DNA of 64,000 nucleotides from Hyperoodon ampullatus (GCA_949752795.1 OX457075.1:2852001-2916000); one strand, 5' to 3'. Positions 46,667 through 57,639 are shown, counted from the first letter of the stretch. Program-made: numbers and translations. Notes: a model not told the origin generated them from the letters alone.

Positions 46667-49419
46667 TTAGAGAAGAGCTAACACCCATCCTTCTCAAACT
46701 CTTCCAAACAATATCAGAGGAAGGAACACTCCCAAACTCATTCTATGAGGCCACCATCACCTTGATACCAAAACCAGGCAAGGATGTAACAAAGAAAGAA
46801 AACTACAGGCCAATATCACTGATGAACATAGATGCAAAAATCCTCAACAAAATACTAGCAAACAGAATCCAACAGCACATTAAAAGGATCATACACCATG
46901 ATCAAGTGGGGTTTATTCCAGGAATGCAAGGATTCTTCAATATACACAAATCAATCAATGTGATACACCATATTAACAAGTTGAAGGAGAAAAACCATAT
47001 GATCATCTCAATAGATGCAGAGAAAGCTTTCGACAAAATTCAACACCCATTTATGATAAAAACCCTGCAGAAAGTAGGCATAGAGGGAACTTTCCTCAAC
47101 ATAATAAAGGCCATATATGACAAACCCACAGCCAACATTGTCCTCAATGGTGAAAAACTGAAACCATTTCCACTAAGATCAGGAACAAGACAAGGCTGCC
47201 CACTCTCATCACTCTTATTCAACATAGTTTTGGAAGTTTTAGCCACAGCAATCAGAGAAGAAAAGGAAATAAAAGGAATCCAAATTGGAAAAGAAGAAGT
47301 AAAGCTGTCACTGTTTGCAGATGACATGATACTATACATAGAGAATCCTAAAGATGCTACCGAAAAACTACTAGAGCTAATCAATGAATTTGGTAAAGTA
47401 GCAGGATACAAAATTAATGCACAGAAATCTCTGGCATTCCTGTACACTAATGATGAAAAATCTGAAAATGAAATCAAGAAAACACTCCCATTTACCATTG
47501 CAACAAAAAGAATAAAATATCTAGGAATAAACCTACCTAAGGAGACAAAAGACCTGTATGCAGAAAATTATAAGACACTGATGAAAGAAATTAAAGATGA
47601 TTTAAATAGATGGAGAGATATACCATGCTCCTGGATTGGAAGAATCAATATTGTGAAAATGACTCTACTACCCAAAGCAATCTACAGATTCAATGCAATC
47701 CCTATCAAACTACCACTGGCATTTTTCACAGAACTAGAACAAAAAATTTCAAAATTTGTTTGGAAAAACAAAAGACCCCGAATAGCCAAAGCAATCTTGA
47801 GAACGAAAAACGGAGCTGGAGGAATCAGGCTGCCTGACTTCAGACTATACTACAAAGCTACAGTAATTAAGACAGTGTGGTACTGGCATAAAAACAGAAA
47901 GATAGATCAGTGGATCAGGATAGAAAGCCCAGAGATAAACCCACGCACATATGGCCAACTTATCTTTGATAAAGGAGGCAGGAATGTACAGTGGAGAAAG
48001 GACAGCCTCTTCAATAAGTGGTGCTGGGAAAACTGGACAGGGACATGTAAAAGTATGAGATTAGATCATTCCCTAACACCATACACAAAAATAAGCTCAA
48101 AATGGATTAAAGACCTAAATGTAAGGCCAGAAACTATCAAACTCTTAGAGGAAAACATAGGTAGAACACTCTATGACATAAATCACAGCAAGATCCTTTT
48201 GGACCCACCTCCTAGAGAAATGGAACTAAAAAGAAAGATAAACAAATGGGACCTAATGAAACTTCAAAGCTTTTGCACAGCAAAGGAAACCATAAACAAG
48301 ACCAAAAGACAACCCTCAGAATGGGAGAAAATATTTGCAAATGAAGCAACTGACAAAGGATTAATCTCCAAAATTTATAAACAGCTCATGCAGCTCAATA
48401 GCAAAAAAACAAACAACCCAATCCAAAAATGGGCAGAAGACTTAAATAGGCATTTCTCCAAAGAAGATATACAGACTGCCAACAAACACATGAAAGAATG
48501 CTCAACATCATTAATCATTAGAGAAATGCAAATCAAAACTACAATGAGATATCATCTCACACCAGTCAGAATGGCCATCATCAAGAAATCTAGAAACAAT
48601 AAATGCTGGAGAGGGTGTGGAGAAAAGGGAACACTCTTGCACTGCTGGTGGGAATGTGAATTGGTACAGCCACTATGGAGAACAGTATGGAGGTTCCTTA
48701 AAAAACTAAAAATAGAACTACCATATGACCCAGCAATCCCACTACTAGGCATATACCCTGAGAAAACCATAATTCAAAAAGAGACATTGTACCAAAATGT
48801 TCATTGCAGCTCTATTCACAATAGCCCGGAGCTGGAAACAACCTAAGTGTCCATCATCGGATGAATGGATAAAGAAGATGTGGCACATATATACAATGGA
48901 ATATTACTCAGCCATAAAAAGAAACGAAACTGAGCTATTTGTAATGAGGTGGATAGACCTAGAGTCTGTCATACAGAGTGAAGTAAGTCAGAAAGAGAAA
49001 GACAAATACCGTATGCTAACACATATATATGGAATTAAAAAAAAAAAATGTCATGAAGAACCTAGGGGTAAAACGGGAATAAAGACACAGACCTACTTGA
49101 GAATGGACTTGAGGATATGGGGAAGGGGAAGGGTAAGCTGTGACAAAGGGAAAGAGAGGCATGGACATATATACACTACCAAACGTAAGGTAGATAGATA
49201 GTGGGAAGCAGCCGCAGAGCACAGGGAGATCAGCTCGGTGCTTTGTGACCGCCTGGAGGGGTGGGATGGGGAGGGTGGGAGGGAGGGAGATGCATGAGGG
49301 AGGGGATGTGGGAACAGATGTATATGTATGACTGATTCACTTTGTTATAAAGCAGAAACTAATAAAAAAATAAATAAAAAAAAAAATAAAAAAAAATAAA
49401 AAAATAAAATAAAATAAAA
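46667..49419 (+). mobile_element. Young 5'-truncated L1
   Basis: Begins inside ORF2 and runs through the 3' UTR to a long A tail with AATAAAA units (49370-49419). Perfect 15 bp target-site duplication taaaatagcagcccc at 46652-46666 and 49420-49434. The long open frame, intact duplication and long tail make it the youngest L1 in the window. It lacks the 5' UTR promoter, ORF1 and the endonuclease, so it cannot move by itself. Confidence 0.97.
46672..49060 (+). pseudogene. L1 ORF2 reverse transcriptase to C-terminus, one frameshift
   Basis: The frame is open from the 5' truncation point to 48846; from Met 46762 it gives 694 residues. RT motifs are intact: [10 protein letters not shown] (~135-144), FADD (185-188) and YLGINLP (~254-260). 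The C-terminal Cys motif CX3CX7HX4C ([18 protein letters not shown]) is present at ~618-635. A single small indel near 48785 throws the last ~80 residues into another frame (48797 onward, [20 protein letters not shown]), so the normal C-terminus is lost. The N-terminal endonuclease and part of the fingers are missing by truncation. Codon use is A-rich as normal for L1. Confidence 0.95.
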
Positions 49420-49528
49420 TAAAATAGCAGCCCCGTAAAGAGAGCGGTCAGTATTATTCACATTCTCATTTTATGCCCTGCTCAGTGTTGGGCCCTTTGC
49501 CTGCATTATCTCATCTAATTCTAACAAG

Positions 49529-49738
49529 TTTTTTTTTTTTTTTTTGCGGTACGCAGGTCTCTCACTGTCGTGGCCTCTCCCGTGTGCGGAGCACAGGCCC
49601 CGGACGCGCAGGCTCAGCGGCCATGGCTCACGGGCCCAGCCGCCCCACGGCATGTGGGATCTTCCCGGACCGGGGCACGAACCCATGTCCCCTGCATCGG
49701 CAGGCGGACTCTCAACCACTGCGCCACCAGGGAAGCCC
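49529..49738 (-). mobile_element. CHR-type SINE, short body type (first of a serial pair)
   Basis: T17 run (49529-49545) then a reversed short-type body ending 'ccaccagggaagccc'. Target duplication tctaacaag (49520-49528) and tctaacaac (49739-49747). It predates its right-hand neighbour. Confidence 0.95.
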
Positions 49739-49748
49739 TCTAACAACT

Positions 49749-49960
49749 TTTTTTTTTTTTTTTTTTTTGCTGTACGCGGGCCTCTCACTGCTGCGGCCTC
49801 TCCCGCTGCGGAGCACAGGCTCCGGACGCGCAGGCCCAGCGGCCATGGCTCACGGGCCCAGCCGCTCCGCGGCATGTGGGATCCTCCCGGATCGGGGCAC
49901 GAACCTGCGTCCCCTGCATCGTCAGGCGGACTCCCAACCACTGCGCCACCAGGGAAGCCC
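49749..49960 (-). mobile_element. CHR-type SINE, short body type (second of the pair)
   Basis: T run from 49749, near-consensus body with the same polarity. Its perfect 14 bp duplication gccctctaacaact lies at 49735-49748 and 49961-49974, and the first four bases of that duplication belong to the earlier SINE. It therefore inserted second, at the edge of the first. Confidence 0.96.
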
Positions 49961-50100
49961 GCCCTCTAACAACTATTGAGGTGGGTATTGGTAGCTTCAT
50001 TTTGTACATAAGGAAACTGTGCTTTAGGTAGATTAAGAAACTTGACAAAGCCCCACAATGAACAGATGGTGGAACTGGGCACAGCTGTGTATGTGGCTCA

Positions 50101-50465
50101 CCTAACACTCCCCAGGGGGTCATTTTTAATACCCCTCTTCTATGTGGCAAAATTACGTTTAGTAATAATTATGATACGAAACAAAAAATTTTTAAACCAG
50201 AAAAGAAATAGGCAATGAAAATTGTCTCTTATCGAACCCTATACTTATTGATGCCATTAAAAAGTTTTTAAATAAGTAAAAAATGAAATAGTACAGTACA
50301 AAAAAAGGAAAAAAATAGATTCATACTAATTATATTAATGGGTTTTTTAAGGGAATGAACATGTGGTAAATAATAACGTTGAAGTTCAAAAACAGCAAAT
50401 TAGGGTAAAGGACAATTTTTAAAGAGACAGGAACACATTTAACTTTAAAGACGTCGTTCCGATTC
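50101..50465. other. AT-rich unique sequence
   Basis: No recognised repeat, gene or RNA. A-runs at 50290-50320. Confidence 0.4.
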
Positions 50466-50960
50466 TGTGTACTAGCTTCCTAGGGTCTCCATAACAAAGT
50501 ACTAGAAACTAGGTGGATTAAAACAGCAGAAATGTATTCTCTCACAGTTCTGGAGGCTGGAAGTCCAAAGTCAAGGTGTGGGCAGGGCCGTGCTCCCCGT
50601 GAGACCGCAGGGGAGAGCCCTTCTTTGCCTCTCCCAGCTCCTGGCGGGTCCCCAGGCCTCCGTGTTCCTTGCCATGCAGTGTCATCGTTCTCATCGTCAC
50701 CTGCATCACCTGCATTGTCACGTGGCGTCCTTGTGGGTATCTGTGTCTTCACATGGCTTTCCTCTCCCCACGCGTGTCTCTCTCCTCTTACAGGGACCCC
50801 TGTCATATTGGATTAAGGGCCCACCTTCACTCCGGTACCACCTCATCTTAACTGATTACATCTGCAGCAATACTCTTTCCAATTAAAGTCACATTCTAAG
50901 GTACTGGGGGTTAAAACTTTAATATATCTTTTGGAAGGACACAATTCAACTCATAGCATT
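50466..50960 (-). mobile_element. MaLR-type LTR (MLT1-like), antisense
   Basis: Reversed order of the LTR: 'tagcttcctagggtctccat', 'ctcacagttctggaggctgg', 'ttggattaagggcccacc', 'tactgggggttaaaac' and 'ggacacaattcaactcatag'. Better preserved than the LTR at 33735. Chance frames of up to 108 codons arise in it. Confidence 0.8.
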
Positions 50961-50983
50961 TAGTAAAATATCTGAAGTGTTGG

Positions 50984-51172
50984 GACTTCCCTGACGGTCC
51001 AGTGGGTAAGACTCCACGTTCCCAACACAGGGGGCCTGGGTTTATCCCTGGTGAAGGAACTAGATCCCGCCTGCAGGCCGCAACTGAGGAGGCCGTGTGC
51101 CGCAACAAAGATCCCTTGTGCCACAACGGAGACCCGGCACGGCCTAGATAAATAAATCAATTAATTTAAAAC
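50984..51172 (+). mobile_element. CHR-type SINE, older short variant
   Basis: Head 'gggacttccctgacggtcc', tRNA-Glu-like part, a shorter divergent body ('gccgcaacaaagatccc') and an AAATAAATCAATTAATTT tail. Confidence 0.88.
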
Positions 51173-51249
51173 AATCTTACATGTCATGTGAACTAAAATT
51201 TGCACTTACCAAACAAAAATACTACACCTCACAGTTCACACTCTATTTT

Positions 51250-51467
51250 ACTTTTTTTTTTTTTTTTTTTTTTTGTGGTACGCGGGCCTCTCACTCTTGT
51301 GGTCTCTCCCGTTGCGGAGCACAGGCTCCGGATGCGCAGGCTTAGCGGCCATGGCTCACGGGCCCAGCCACTCCGCGGCACGTGGGATCCTCCCAGAACT
51401 GGTGCACGAACCCGTGTCCCCTGCATCGGCAGGTGGACTCTCAACCACTGCGCCACCAGGGAAGCCC
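51250..51467 (-). mobile_element. CHR-type SINE, short body type
   Basis: A 20+ T run, then a reversed short-type body to 'gccaccagggaagccc'. It faces the SINE at 50984 about 80 bases away. No clean duplication is visible. Confidence 0.93.
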
Positions 51468-51727
51468 CTACTCTTAAATTTTAAAAGCCGTATAAAAACT
51501 CCAAGTGGTCATGTAGAATAACAGAGTTGAAGGACTCATGTTCTGTTTCTTTGTTTTTACCACTCCTGTTCTATTGTTATTTAAAATCTACCCTTTAAAT
51601 AAAGTATGTGTATAGGTACCAGGGTTGGAGTTACAAACTGTGCTCCAAGTAAGTTCAAATCATTCTAAACCATTATGAATTCATTCTCTGAACCTAAGCG
51701 GGTAGCTGCATCCTCACGTATAACTAG

Positions 51728-51918
51728 TAGGGTTGCCAGACAAAATACAGGATGCCTGGTTAAATTTGAATTTCAGGTAAACAATAAATTTGTTTTAGTA
51801 TAAGTATGTCCCAAGTAAGCATGAGACGTAGCTATACTAAAGAATTAATCATTGTTATTTGAAATTAAAATTTAAGTAGTGCCCTCTGTTTTTCTTTAAT
51901 CAATCTGTCAACCCTAAC
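51728..51918. mobile_element. Non-autonomous DNA transposon with inverted ends
   Basis: 'agggttgccagacaaaatac' at the left and 'aatctgtcaaccct' at the right are imperfect inverted ends. Internally 'gtttaccta..ttagtataagtatgtccc'-type halves mirror one another. It matches a common ancient mammalian MITE whose name I do not recall with certainty. Confidence 0.65.
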
Positions 51919-52240
51919 TGGGAGATCTCTGACTAACTTTCATGGAGAAAACAAGGTTTATTAAAGGATAAGAAACAAAAATGTGGTAAGTTGAAGCATT
52001 CATATATGTTATTAAAATTCAATAGTAACCATAGGAATTGCTTGGAATTCAGACCTATGAAAGACTTTTTCAGGAAAGAGTATTTGATCACTGACATTAT
52101 TTAGAATTGCCACACACAGTGATAACAAAAAGCAAGCTCACTTTTAGTTGGTTTTATAACTGTTTTTAAATTCTTTACAGACAATGCACCTTCCTGATGG
52201 CTGACCTTGGCACACCGCTGACCGGGCATAGTAAAAACCT
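51919..52240. other. Unassigned AT-rich sequence
   Basis: Nothing recognised. Confidence 0.4.
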
Positions 52241-52400
52241 TTCATTGGTGAGATGCTTTACAGTTTCTAAAGCCCTCTGTCACATCCATTATTTAATCTG
52301 GTCCAGAACAGTTATGGAAATTAGCAAGTCTATGTAACTGACTTACCCTAAGCCATGTGCTTCCTACAAGGCAGGGCTCAGACCCAGTCCATCTTTTGAC
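52241..52400 (-). repeat. MIR SINE, antisense
   Basis: 'gatgctttacagtttctaaa', 'cacatccattatttaatctg' and 'ctgacttaccctaagcc' are the reversed MIR sequence. Confidence 0.65.
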
Positions 52401-52424
52401 CCTTTATCTCAGGCCCTTTCTTCC

Positions 52425-52585
52425 CAGACACCTTGGTTCTAGTGCTGATTTTGCCACAGACTCATCTGAGTCAAGCCACGCTACTTCTCTTGGATTCAGT
52501 TTCCTCATCTATTCAAAAGGAAAGGATTGGACTAGGTGATTTTTGAGAAACATTTCAGCCCTGAGATTCTGCAACTCAGACCTTG
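52425..52585 (+). repeat. MIR-related SINE
   Basis: 'gattttgccacagactcatc', 'ttcagtttcctcatctattc', 'ggattggactaggtgatttt' and 'agccctgagattctgc' follow the order of a MIR-family 3' half with the 'ggactagatgat' tail variant. Confidence 0.65.
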
Positions 52586-53209
52586 GGACGCTGCCCTGTG
52601 CAGGCATTCTCTACCTGGGCTGGAGCAAGAGAGGAGAGTCAGGGGCCAGCCAAGGGGAAGCGAGGCAGGTATGGGGGCATCACAAAGGTGACCTCCTTCA
52701 TCGTTTGGCCCAGAGCAGCGAAGTGCCATCCTGCCAACAGAACACAGTTTGCCCCTGAGACTAGAGCATGGCGCTGAGGAAGCACACTCACCTTCATCAG
52801 TTCACACTCACAGGCAGCCTGTGTACACGCTCACACTAGGGGGACCAAGATTCTTTTCAGGTACAATGGGACACCTCCCTGAGGACACGCCAGTTTCCAA
52901 TGCCAGCCAATGTGCTGTGAATCTGACCTCCCCCCCATCTAATTCCAGGTGGGCATGACCTACTCAAGACACGTGTGTCCCTGATACTCAGCCTCTAGCA
53001 GAGCTTTACCAGGCCGGATGCGATCATTATCTCTGCCACTGGGTTATTGTGGGGTTTTTTGGGTGTTTTTTTTGGGGGGGGGTGGTTATTGTGTTTTAAT
53101 TATTGCTATGGAGAGGTTGGCGGGTGAAGACAGGAGGATAGGGAGCACATAGAAGGCAAGGAGACGAGAGGGGTGTTTGGCCCCAGGGACCTTGTTGTGC
53201 CCACATCCG
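52586..53209. other. Unique GC-rich sequence with a G-run block
   Basis: No gene or repeat assigned. At 53041-53092 the + strand alternates G runs (up to nine G) and T runs, which could form a weak G-quadruplex. Confidence 0.4.
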
Positions 53210-54245
53210 ATCATATGTAAGTCCGGGTGGGAGAGCCAGGCTGCGGGGCAGGGGCTTCGCAGCAACCTCCATGAGCGCACACCGGGAACTCAGGGCGCCA
53301 TCCCCCTGAGAGTTGCCCCTGAGTCTGGGACGGGTAAGGACAGGCCAGATGGCAGGCAGGGGCTTCTGGAGGGCACATCACACTGCCAAGGTCCAGCCTG
53401 CTCTGAACAGAGATGCCAATTCGCCTGAATGCATATCTCACGATATCGGGGAGCCATGCAGTGCCAGCAGGACCACAGGTGGCGCGTGAGGTCCTGGGGA
53501 GGCCAGAGCCCTAGAATGGCCCACGGCAGGGTCAGGGGAGGTCACCCCTGGAGGACCTTTCCATGTTCTGCATCAGGAGGTCAGTGCTGGGACGCTGGCA
53601 CCAGGAACACGCCTGCTGGGCGGGAGCAGCCCTTGTCCACACAGGCCCGCCGTCCAGGATGCCCGAGGGCAGGGGCGCTGGAGTGAACTGCGCAGGTGCA
53701 GGCATCTGTGACTCAGCATCCAGGCACCGTGGGATCCTCTCCGGATCCAGGACTTATAGGGATAGGCCAGGCCACCGGTCGGGACTTCTGGGGACTCTCA
53801 GCAACGCCAAGGTCCACCACAGCCTCCAGAACAGGGTTGCCGGTTCCACTGATGCCAGATCTCATGGGACCTCTAGGGAGTAATCCCAGGGAGCCCTTCA
53901 GTGAGAGTTACCTGGGAGACCTGCCTCCCATGGAGGCCTTGTGTATCCTCTGGGCTCTGACCCCACGACCTCCCCACTCTGCACCTAGTTCCGGGGTGTC
54001 ACCTGCCAGGCTGGCTGTGCTCCTGTTCACACAGCCTAGAGGTACTAGATTCCTGAGGGTGGGAGGCGCAGGGAGAGAACTGCACATGTGCCCTTCCCCT
54101 CGGGCTGGGTGGCCAGGCTCCCTGGGATCAGTCCCAGGCCAGGGCCACAGGTAGGGACTTGAGGGGGACATTCTGGGCAGCTGGGGTCCATCCTGCTCCA
54201 AAACAGAGTCAGGGATTTCCCTGATGCCAGTTGTATGTAGATACA
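53210..54245 (+). repeat. Degenerate long-period tandem repeat (~0.4 kb unit)
   Basis: Related blocks recur in the same order. 'gccaaggtccagcctgctct' at 53385 is matched by 'gccaaggtccaccacagcct' at 53806 (offset 421) and 'gctggggtccatcctgctcc' at 54180 (offset 374). Upstream, 'gggacttctggggactc' at 53781 parallels 'gggcttctggagggcac' at 53360. 'cccttgtccacacaggcccg' near 53630 parallels 'tcctgttcacacagcctaga' near 54023, and 'gtgaactgcgca' near 53683 parallels 'gagaactgcaca' near 54076. Two to three diverged units, GC-rich. Frames through it are not conserved between units, so it is non-coding. Confidence 0.75.
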
Positions 54246-54399
54246 TATATACCACATATGCATAGATATAGCCAACTAAAAAATGCACAATAACTAATAC
54301 AGCAATAGATAGACTTCTTAATTGCAAGACTGAATTTAGTAACATTTTCCCCCATAGTTAATTTACAGATTTAATACAATTCCAGAGTTGGCAGGCAGC

Positions 54400-54860
54400 T
54401 ATGAAGTCGGCTACCTCCTGTACAATGGTGGCTTTGTAAAGCTGTACAATCCTTTGGAAGGTTATCTGGCAATATCTGTAAAGGATCATAAAAATATTAA
54501 AGCCCTCTGGCCCATAATCTCACCTCTGGGAATCTATCTTAAGGAAATAATCCAAACTATAAGAAAAACGATATGCTCGTAGTTGCTCACTGCAGTATTT
54601 ATAATGATGAAAAATTGGAAGCAATTTAAATGCCAGCTAATGAAGAATGATCACGGTACATCATAGAAAGAATGTTATGCAGATATTAAAATTACTGAAC
54701 AGAAAATAACATCAAGGAACAAAGCACAATACAAGGCTCTATTGTTACAACTAGTAAACATCTTAGAAGCAAAGGTTTAAAAAAATTACACTTTATGAGT
54801 TAGGGCAACAGGTGACTTTCTCCGTACTAAATGTGGTACACTTTTCCTGGTATAATAAGA
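54400..54860 (+). mobile_element. Old L1 ORF2 3' fragment
   Basis: 'ggttatctggcaatatctgt', 'cacctctgggaatctatctt', 'cactgcagtatttataatga' and 'gaaaaattggaagcaattta' are the C-terminal ORF2 sequence of an old L1 family. Frames are short. Confidence 0.7.
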
Positions 54861-55434
54861 GAAAGTAAAATCAGGGCAAAGTTGAATTAGAAAAGCATGC
54901 TTTGTTCTTTTTAATTGGAGTAACTACATCAAAAATGAAAGGCAAGAAGTTTTGGCCTGCCGGATATCACTATTCACTTGTTAGTTTTTTTCCTTAATTG
55001 CAGGCACAGTGCCAAAGAAGAAAAAAACATTTCTTGAACGTGTTTGGAATGTCTTGGAAACCAGACAGATTAAATGAAAGCAAACATTCTGTCTCAAAGC
55101 GGCCACTGCATAGAGCAGGCCGGCCTGCACACCCACTCGGCTTCAGTCAAGCCTGTGCTGCTTCCCCACGAGGGGTAGATTCTGGGGCGGGCAGCGCTCA
55201 GGAGGAGACCTGCCTCAGGGGATCCGAGGTTTTGCTGTATCACAGGAGGACGCTGTGTGGGAAAGACCCAAAGAAGAATCACATGTGGGATAAAGACCAG
55301 TGTTTCCAATCTCCACTACAACATCCTGATCAAAACTAACCTACGGAACTCTGTGTATTTTTATAAGTCATCTCAAATTCCCACTGGAGCAAGATGATTA
55401 TCTACATAAATAAAACATCTAGATTTAAAACACA
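54861..55434. other. Unique sequence, nothing recognised
   Basis: A 113-codon + frame at 54998-55339 has no motif I recognise and ordinary composition. Not called. Confidence 0.4.
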
Positions 55435-55600
55435 ACAAGAATTTTCTGTATGCCCAGCACTATCAAAGGCATTCCGGTGGGGTGGAGTGGCAGACACTTG
55501 AACAAGGCACCTGCCCTCACAGTGTCTAACGTCTGGTAGGGGAGATGGGGTGGATGGGAGGGGCTACGAGAGTGGGGCTATGAAGGTAAAGCAAGAAAAG
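55435..55600 (-). repeat. L2 LINE 3' end, antisense
   Basis: 'tgcccagcactatcaaagg' ... 'cacctgccctcacagtgtct' ... 'ggtaggggagat' is reversed L2 3' UTR. It continues weakly to the right of the SINE (55943-56050). Confidence 0.6.
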
Positions 55601-55610
55601 AACGAACGAG

Positions 55611-55928
55611 GGCTTCCCCGGTGGCGCAGCGGTTGAGAATCTGCCTGCTAATGCAGGGGACATGGGTTCGAGCCCTGGTCCGGGAAGATCCCCCATGCCG
55701 CAGAGCAACTGGGCCCGTGAGCCACAACTACTGAGCCTGAGCGTCTGGAGCGTGTGCTCCGCAACAAGAGAGGCCGCGACAGTGAGAGGCCCGCGCACCG
55801 CGATGAAGAGTGGTCCCCGCTTGCCACAACTGCAGAAAGCCCTCGCACAGAAACGAAGACCCAACACAGCCAAAAATAAAAATAAATAAGAATTAAAAGA
55901 AGGCTCAGCATAAAAAAAAAAAAAAAAA
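55611..55928 (+). mobile_element. CHR-type SINE, intermediate body type
   Basis: Head 'ggcttccccggtggcgc', a body that combines short-type words ('agaggccgcgacagtgagag') with the long-type 3' part ('gaagagtggtccccgcttgc' to 'agacccaacacagcc'), and an A tail. Target-site duplication aaagaacgaacgag (55597-55610) and aaagaaggaacgag (55929-55942). It looks like the ancestral state from which the short type lost its 3' part. Confidence 0.92.
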
Positions 55929-55942
55929 AAAGAAGGAACGAG

Positions 55943-56708
55943 ACCAGCGTTCTAGTAGATAAAGGAGGAGAAGGAAATGAGAAGGAACAGGGGCCTGTAG
56001 GGCTGGGAGACATAAGAAAGACATCCTGGGAAGATAGGGAGCCTGTGGACCCCAGAACCCGGAGACATAAGAGCATCACGTAAACTAAATGGAGTCTCGT
56101 TTGGCTTCATGGTCCTGCTTCCCATTTGGGGAACTAGGAAACCTCATTTTGATTCAAGTGCAAACATACCTTGTTCATCTTGATTTACCGGAGAAATTTC
56201 AATCAAGCCCTTAGCATCGCACAGCACTCAGGTTGTCATTTCTTTGAAAGGCACAGGTGATATATGAGCGCAGCCGCCTTCCGCAAGCCGTGTGCTCGCT
56301 GCCCACCAGCCCCGAGCCCATCAATCTCGGCCTCGGCTGGCACGTCCAGCCTCTGTTGTCAGGCTGCAGAAGATGCCTTTGGTCCTGGTCAAATATTACT
56401 TGAAAGCTTCAATAGACACTAAAATGATTCTGTTTTTTTATTACTTGAATGATAACCTAAGATATTCCTGAAGGATATGGCCCGGGTTTTTATTACTATG
56501 CAGATAAGCAAAGCTTACTTTAATCTGCTATCAAATTAAAAGGCTGTGCTATCTTTTCCAAGAGTTCATATGACACTGGGACAGGGACATCACAGATTTT
56601 TTTTTTTAAGCAAATTGAAGAACACATGGGAATTTCTGTATGAATCAGTCAGCATCCATAGGGCACCAACTTGATGTCACATACTATGCTGGACAAAGCA
56701 GTTTAATG
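55943..56708. other. Mostly unique sequence
   Basis: After a weak L2 tail no repeat is recognised. 56400-56600 is AT-rich with homeobox-type TAAT words and an unrepeated appearance. It could be a conserved non-coding element but that cannot be judged here. Confidence 0.35.
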
Positions 56709-56997
56709 CACACAGTGCACACATACATATACATACAACACTCACACACACACAATACACATACACATACACACGTGCACACACACATACATATACACAC
56801 AACACTTACATACATACACGCGTGCACACACATACACACGACACTTACATACATACACACGCGTGCACACACATACATACACACAACACTTACATACATA
56901 CACACGTGCACACACACATACATATACACACACTTACATACATACACACACATACACTTTCACATACACACATCACACACACACACACACACACAAC
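56709..56997 (+). repeat. CA-rich compound microsatellite
   Basis: About 290 bases of CA, CATA and ACGTGCACAC units. Higher-order blocks of about 50-60 bases ('cacacaacacttacatacat' recurring near 56796, 56840, 56880) show it grew by block duplication. It produces Thr/His- and Cys/Val-rich chance frames on both strands. Confidence 0.96.
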
Positions 56998-57169
56998 AGG
57001 AGCCTAGCTTCCAGAGTACTCTGAGTGAGCCTCTTAGATCAGAAGGAACATTAAGTAAGGACAGGAGAATCAGTCCCGTATGTGAGGACAGGGTGGGGGT
57101 GTACGGCTGACACGTGGCAGTCACAAGCACCCATCCCCTGCAGGGCCACGTGATCTTCCACCCAACCCC

Positions 57170-57625
57170 CACCGTGGCTCCGACCTGGTCTTCCCTGCCC
57201 CTCCCCTGCTCCGATCATTCTGACCAGCCCCCTGTTCCCGAGCATGTCAGGGCCCTCCCGCCAGGGCCCTGTACAAGCTACCCCCACTGTCTGGCACCCT
57301 CTTCCAGAGGTCTCCCTGGCTTGTTCCTTCACGTTCTTTTGGCTTTTCCCCAGTTCCGTGCTCTGAGGAAGGCCTTCCCCGGCCACGCTCTCTCTCTGTA
57401 TAAAAGGCCGCCCCTTCTCAAATCCCTGTGCCCTGCGTTATTTTTGCTCTCAGCACGTACTACTGTCCAACCTAATATATGGAGGACTTGTCTACATTGT
57501 TTACCATCCTTTCCCGCTACTGAAATGCCAGCTCCACGAGGGCAGGACACTTTGCCTGTTTAGTCACTGCTCCATCCCCAGCACATGGCAGGCATTCATC
57601 AACGCTTATCAGACATTAACAGGTG
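57170..57625 (+). repeat. L2 LINE 3' portion
   Basis: 'ctggtcttccctgcccctc', 'caggaaggccttcc'-type and 'gagggcaggacactttgcc', ending 'catggcaggcattcatcaac', are sense L2 ORF2 end and 3' UTR in order. The 149-codon frame at 57114-57563 derives from it and is not a gene. Confidence 0.8.
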
Positions 57626-57639
57626 AATGAACAAATGCC

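Larger units (their letters stand above)
49435..50100 (-). repeat. MIR SINE, antisense, split by two SINEs
   Basis: Left part 49440-49519 ('ttgcctgcattatctcatct') and right part 49975-50100 ('gtgggtattggtagcttcat', 'aggaaactgtgctttaggt', 'acttgacaaagccccaca') join into one reversed MIR once the two SINEs are removed. Confidence 0.75.

Noticed and set aside
49473..49979. Open frames of 141-168 codons
   Set aside because: They are translations of two SINEs and their poly(T), recurring at every copy of this SINE.
53429..54154. Repeat-protein gene across the 0.4 kb tandem units
   Set aside because: Frames are not shared between units and spacing (421, 374) changes the frame, so the repeat evolved as DNA, not protein.
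56640..57110. 156-codon Thr/His-rich protein
   Set aside because: Produced by the CA-rich microsatellite; the antisense frame is an equally repetitive Cys/Val string.
57114..57563. 149-codon open frame
   Set aside because: Translation of sense L2 3' sequence; not a host gene.
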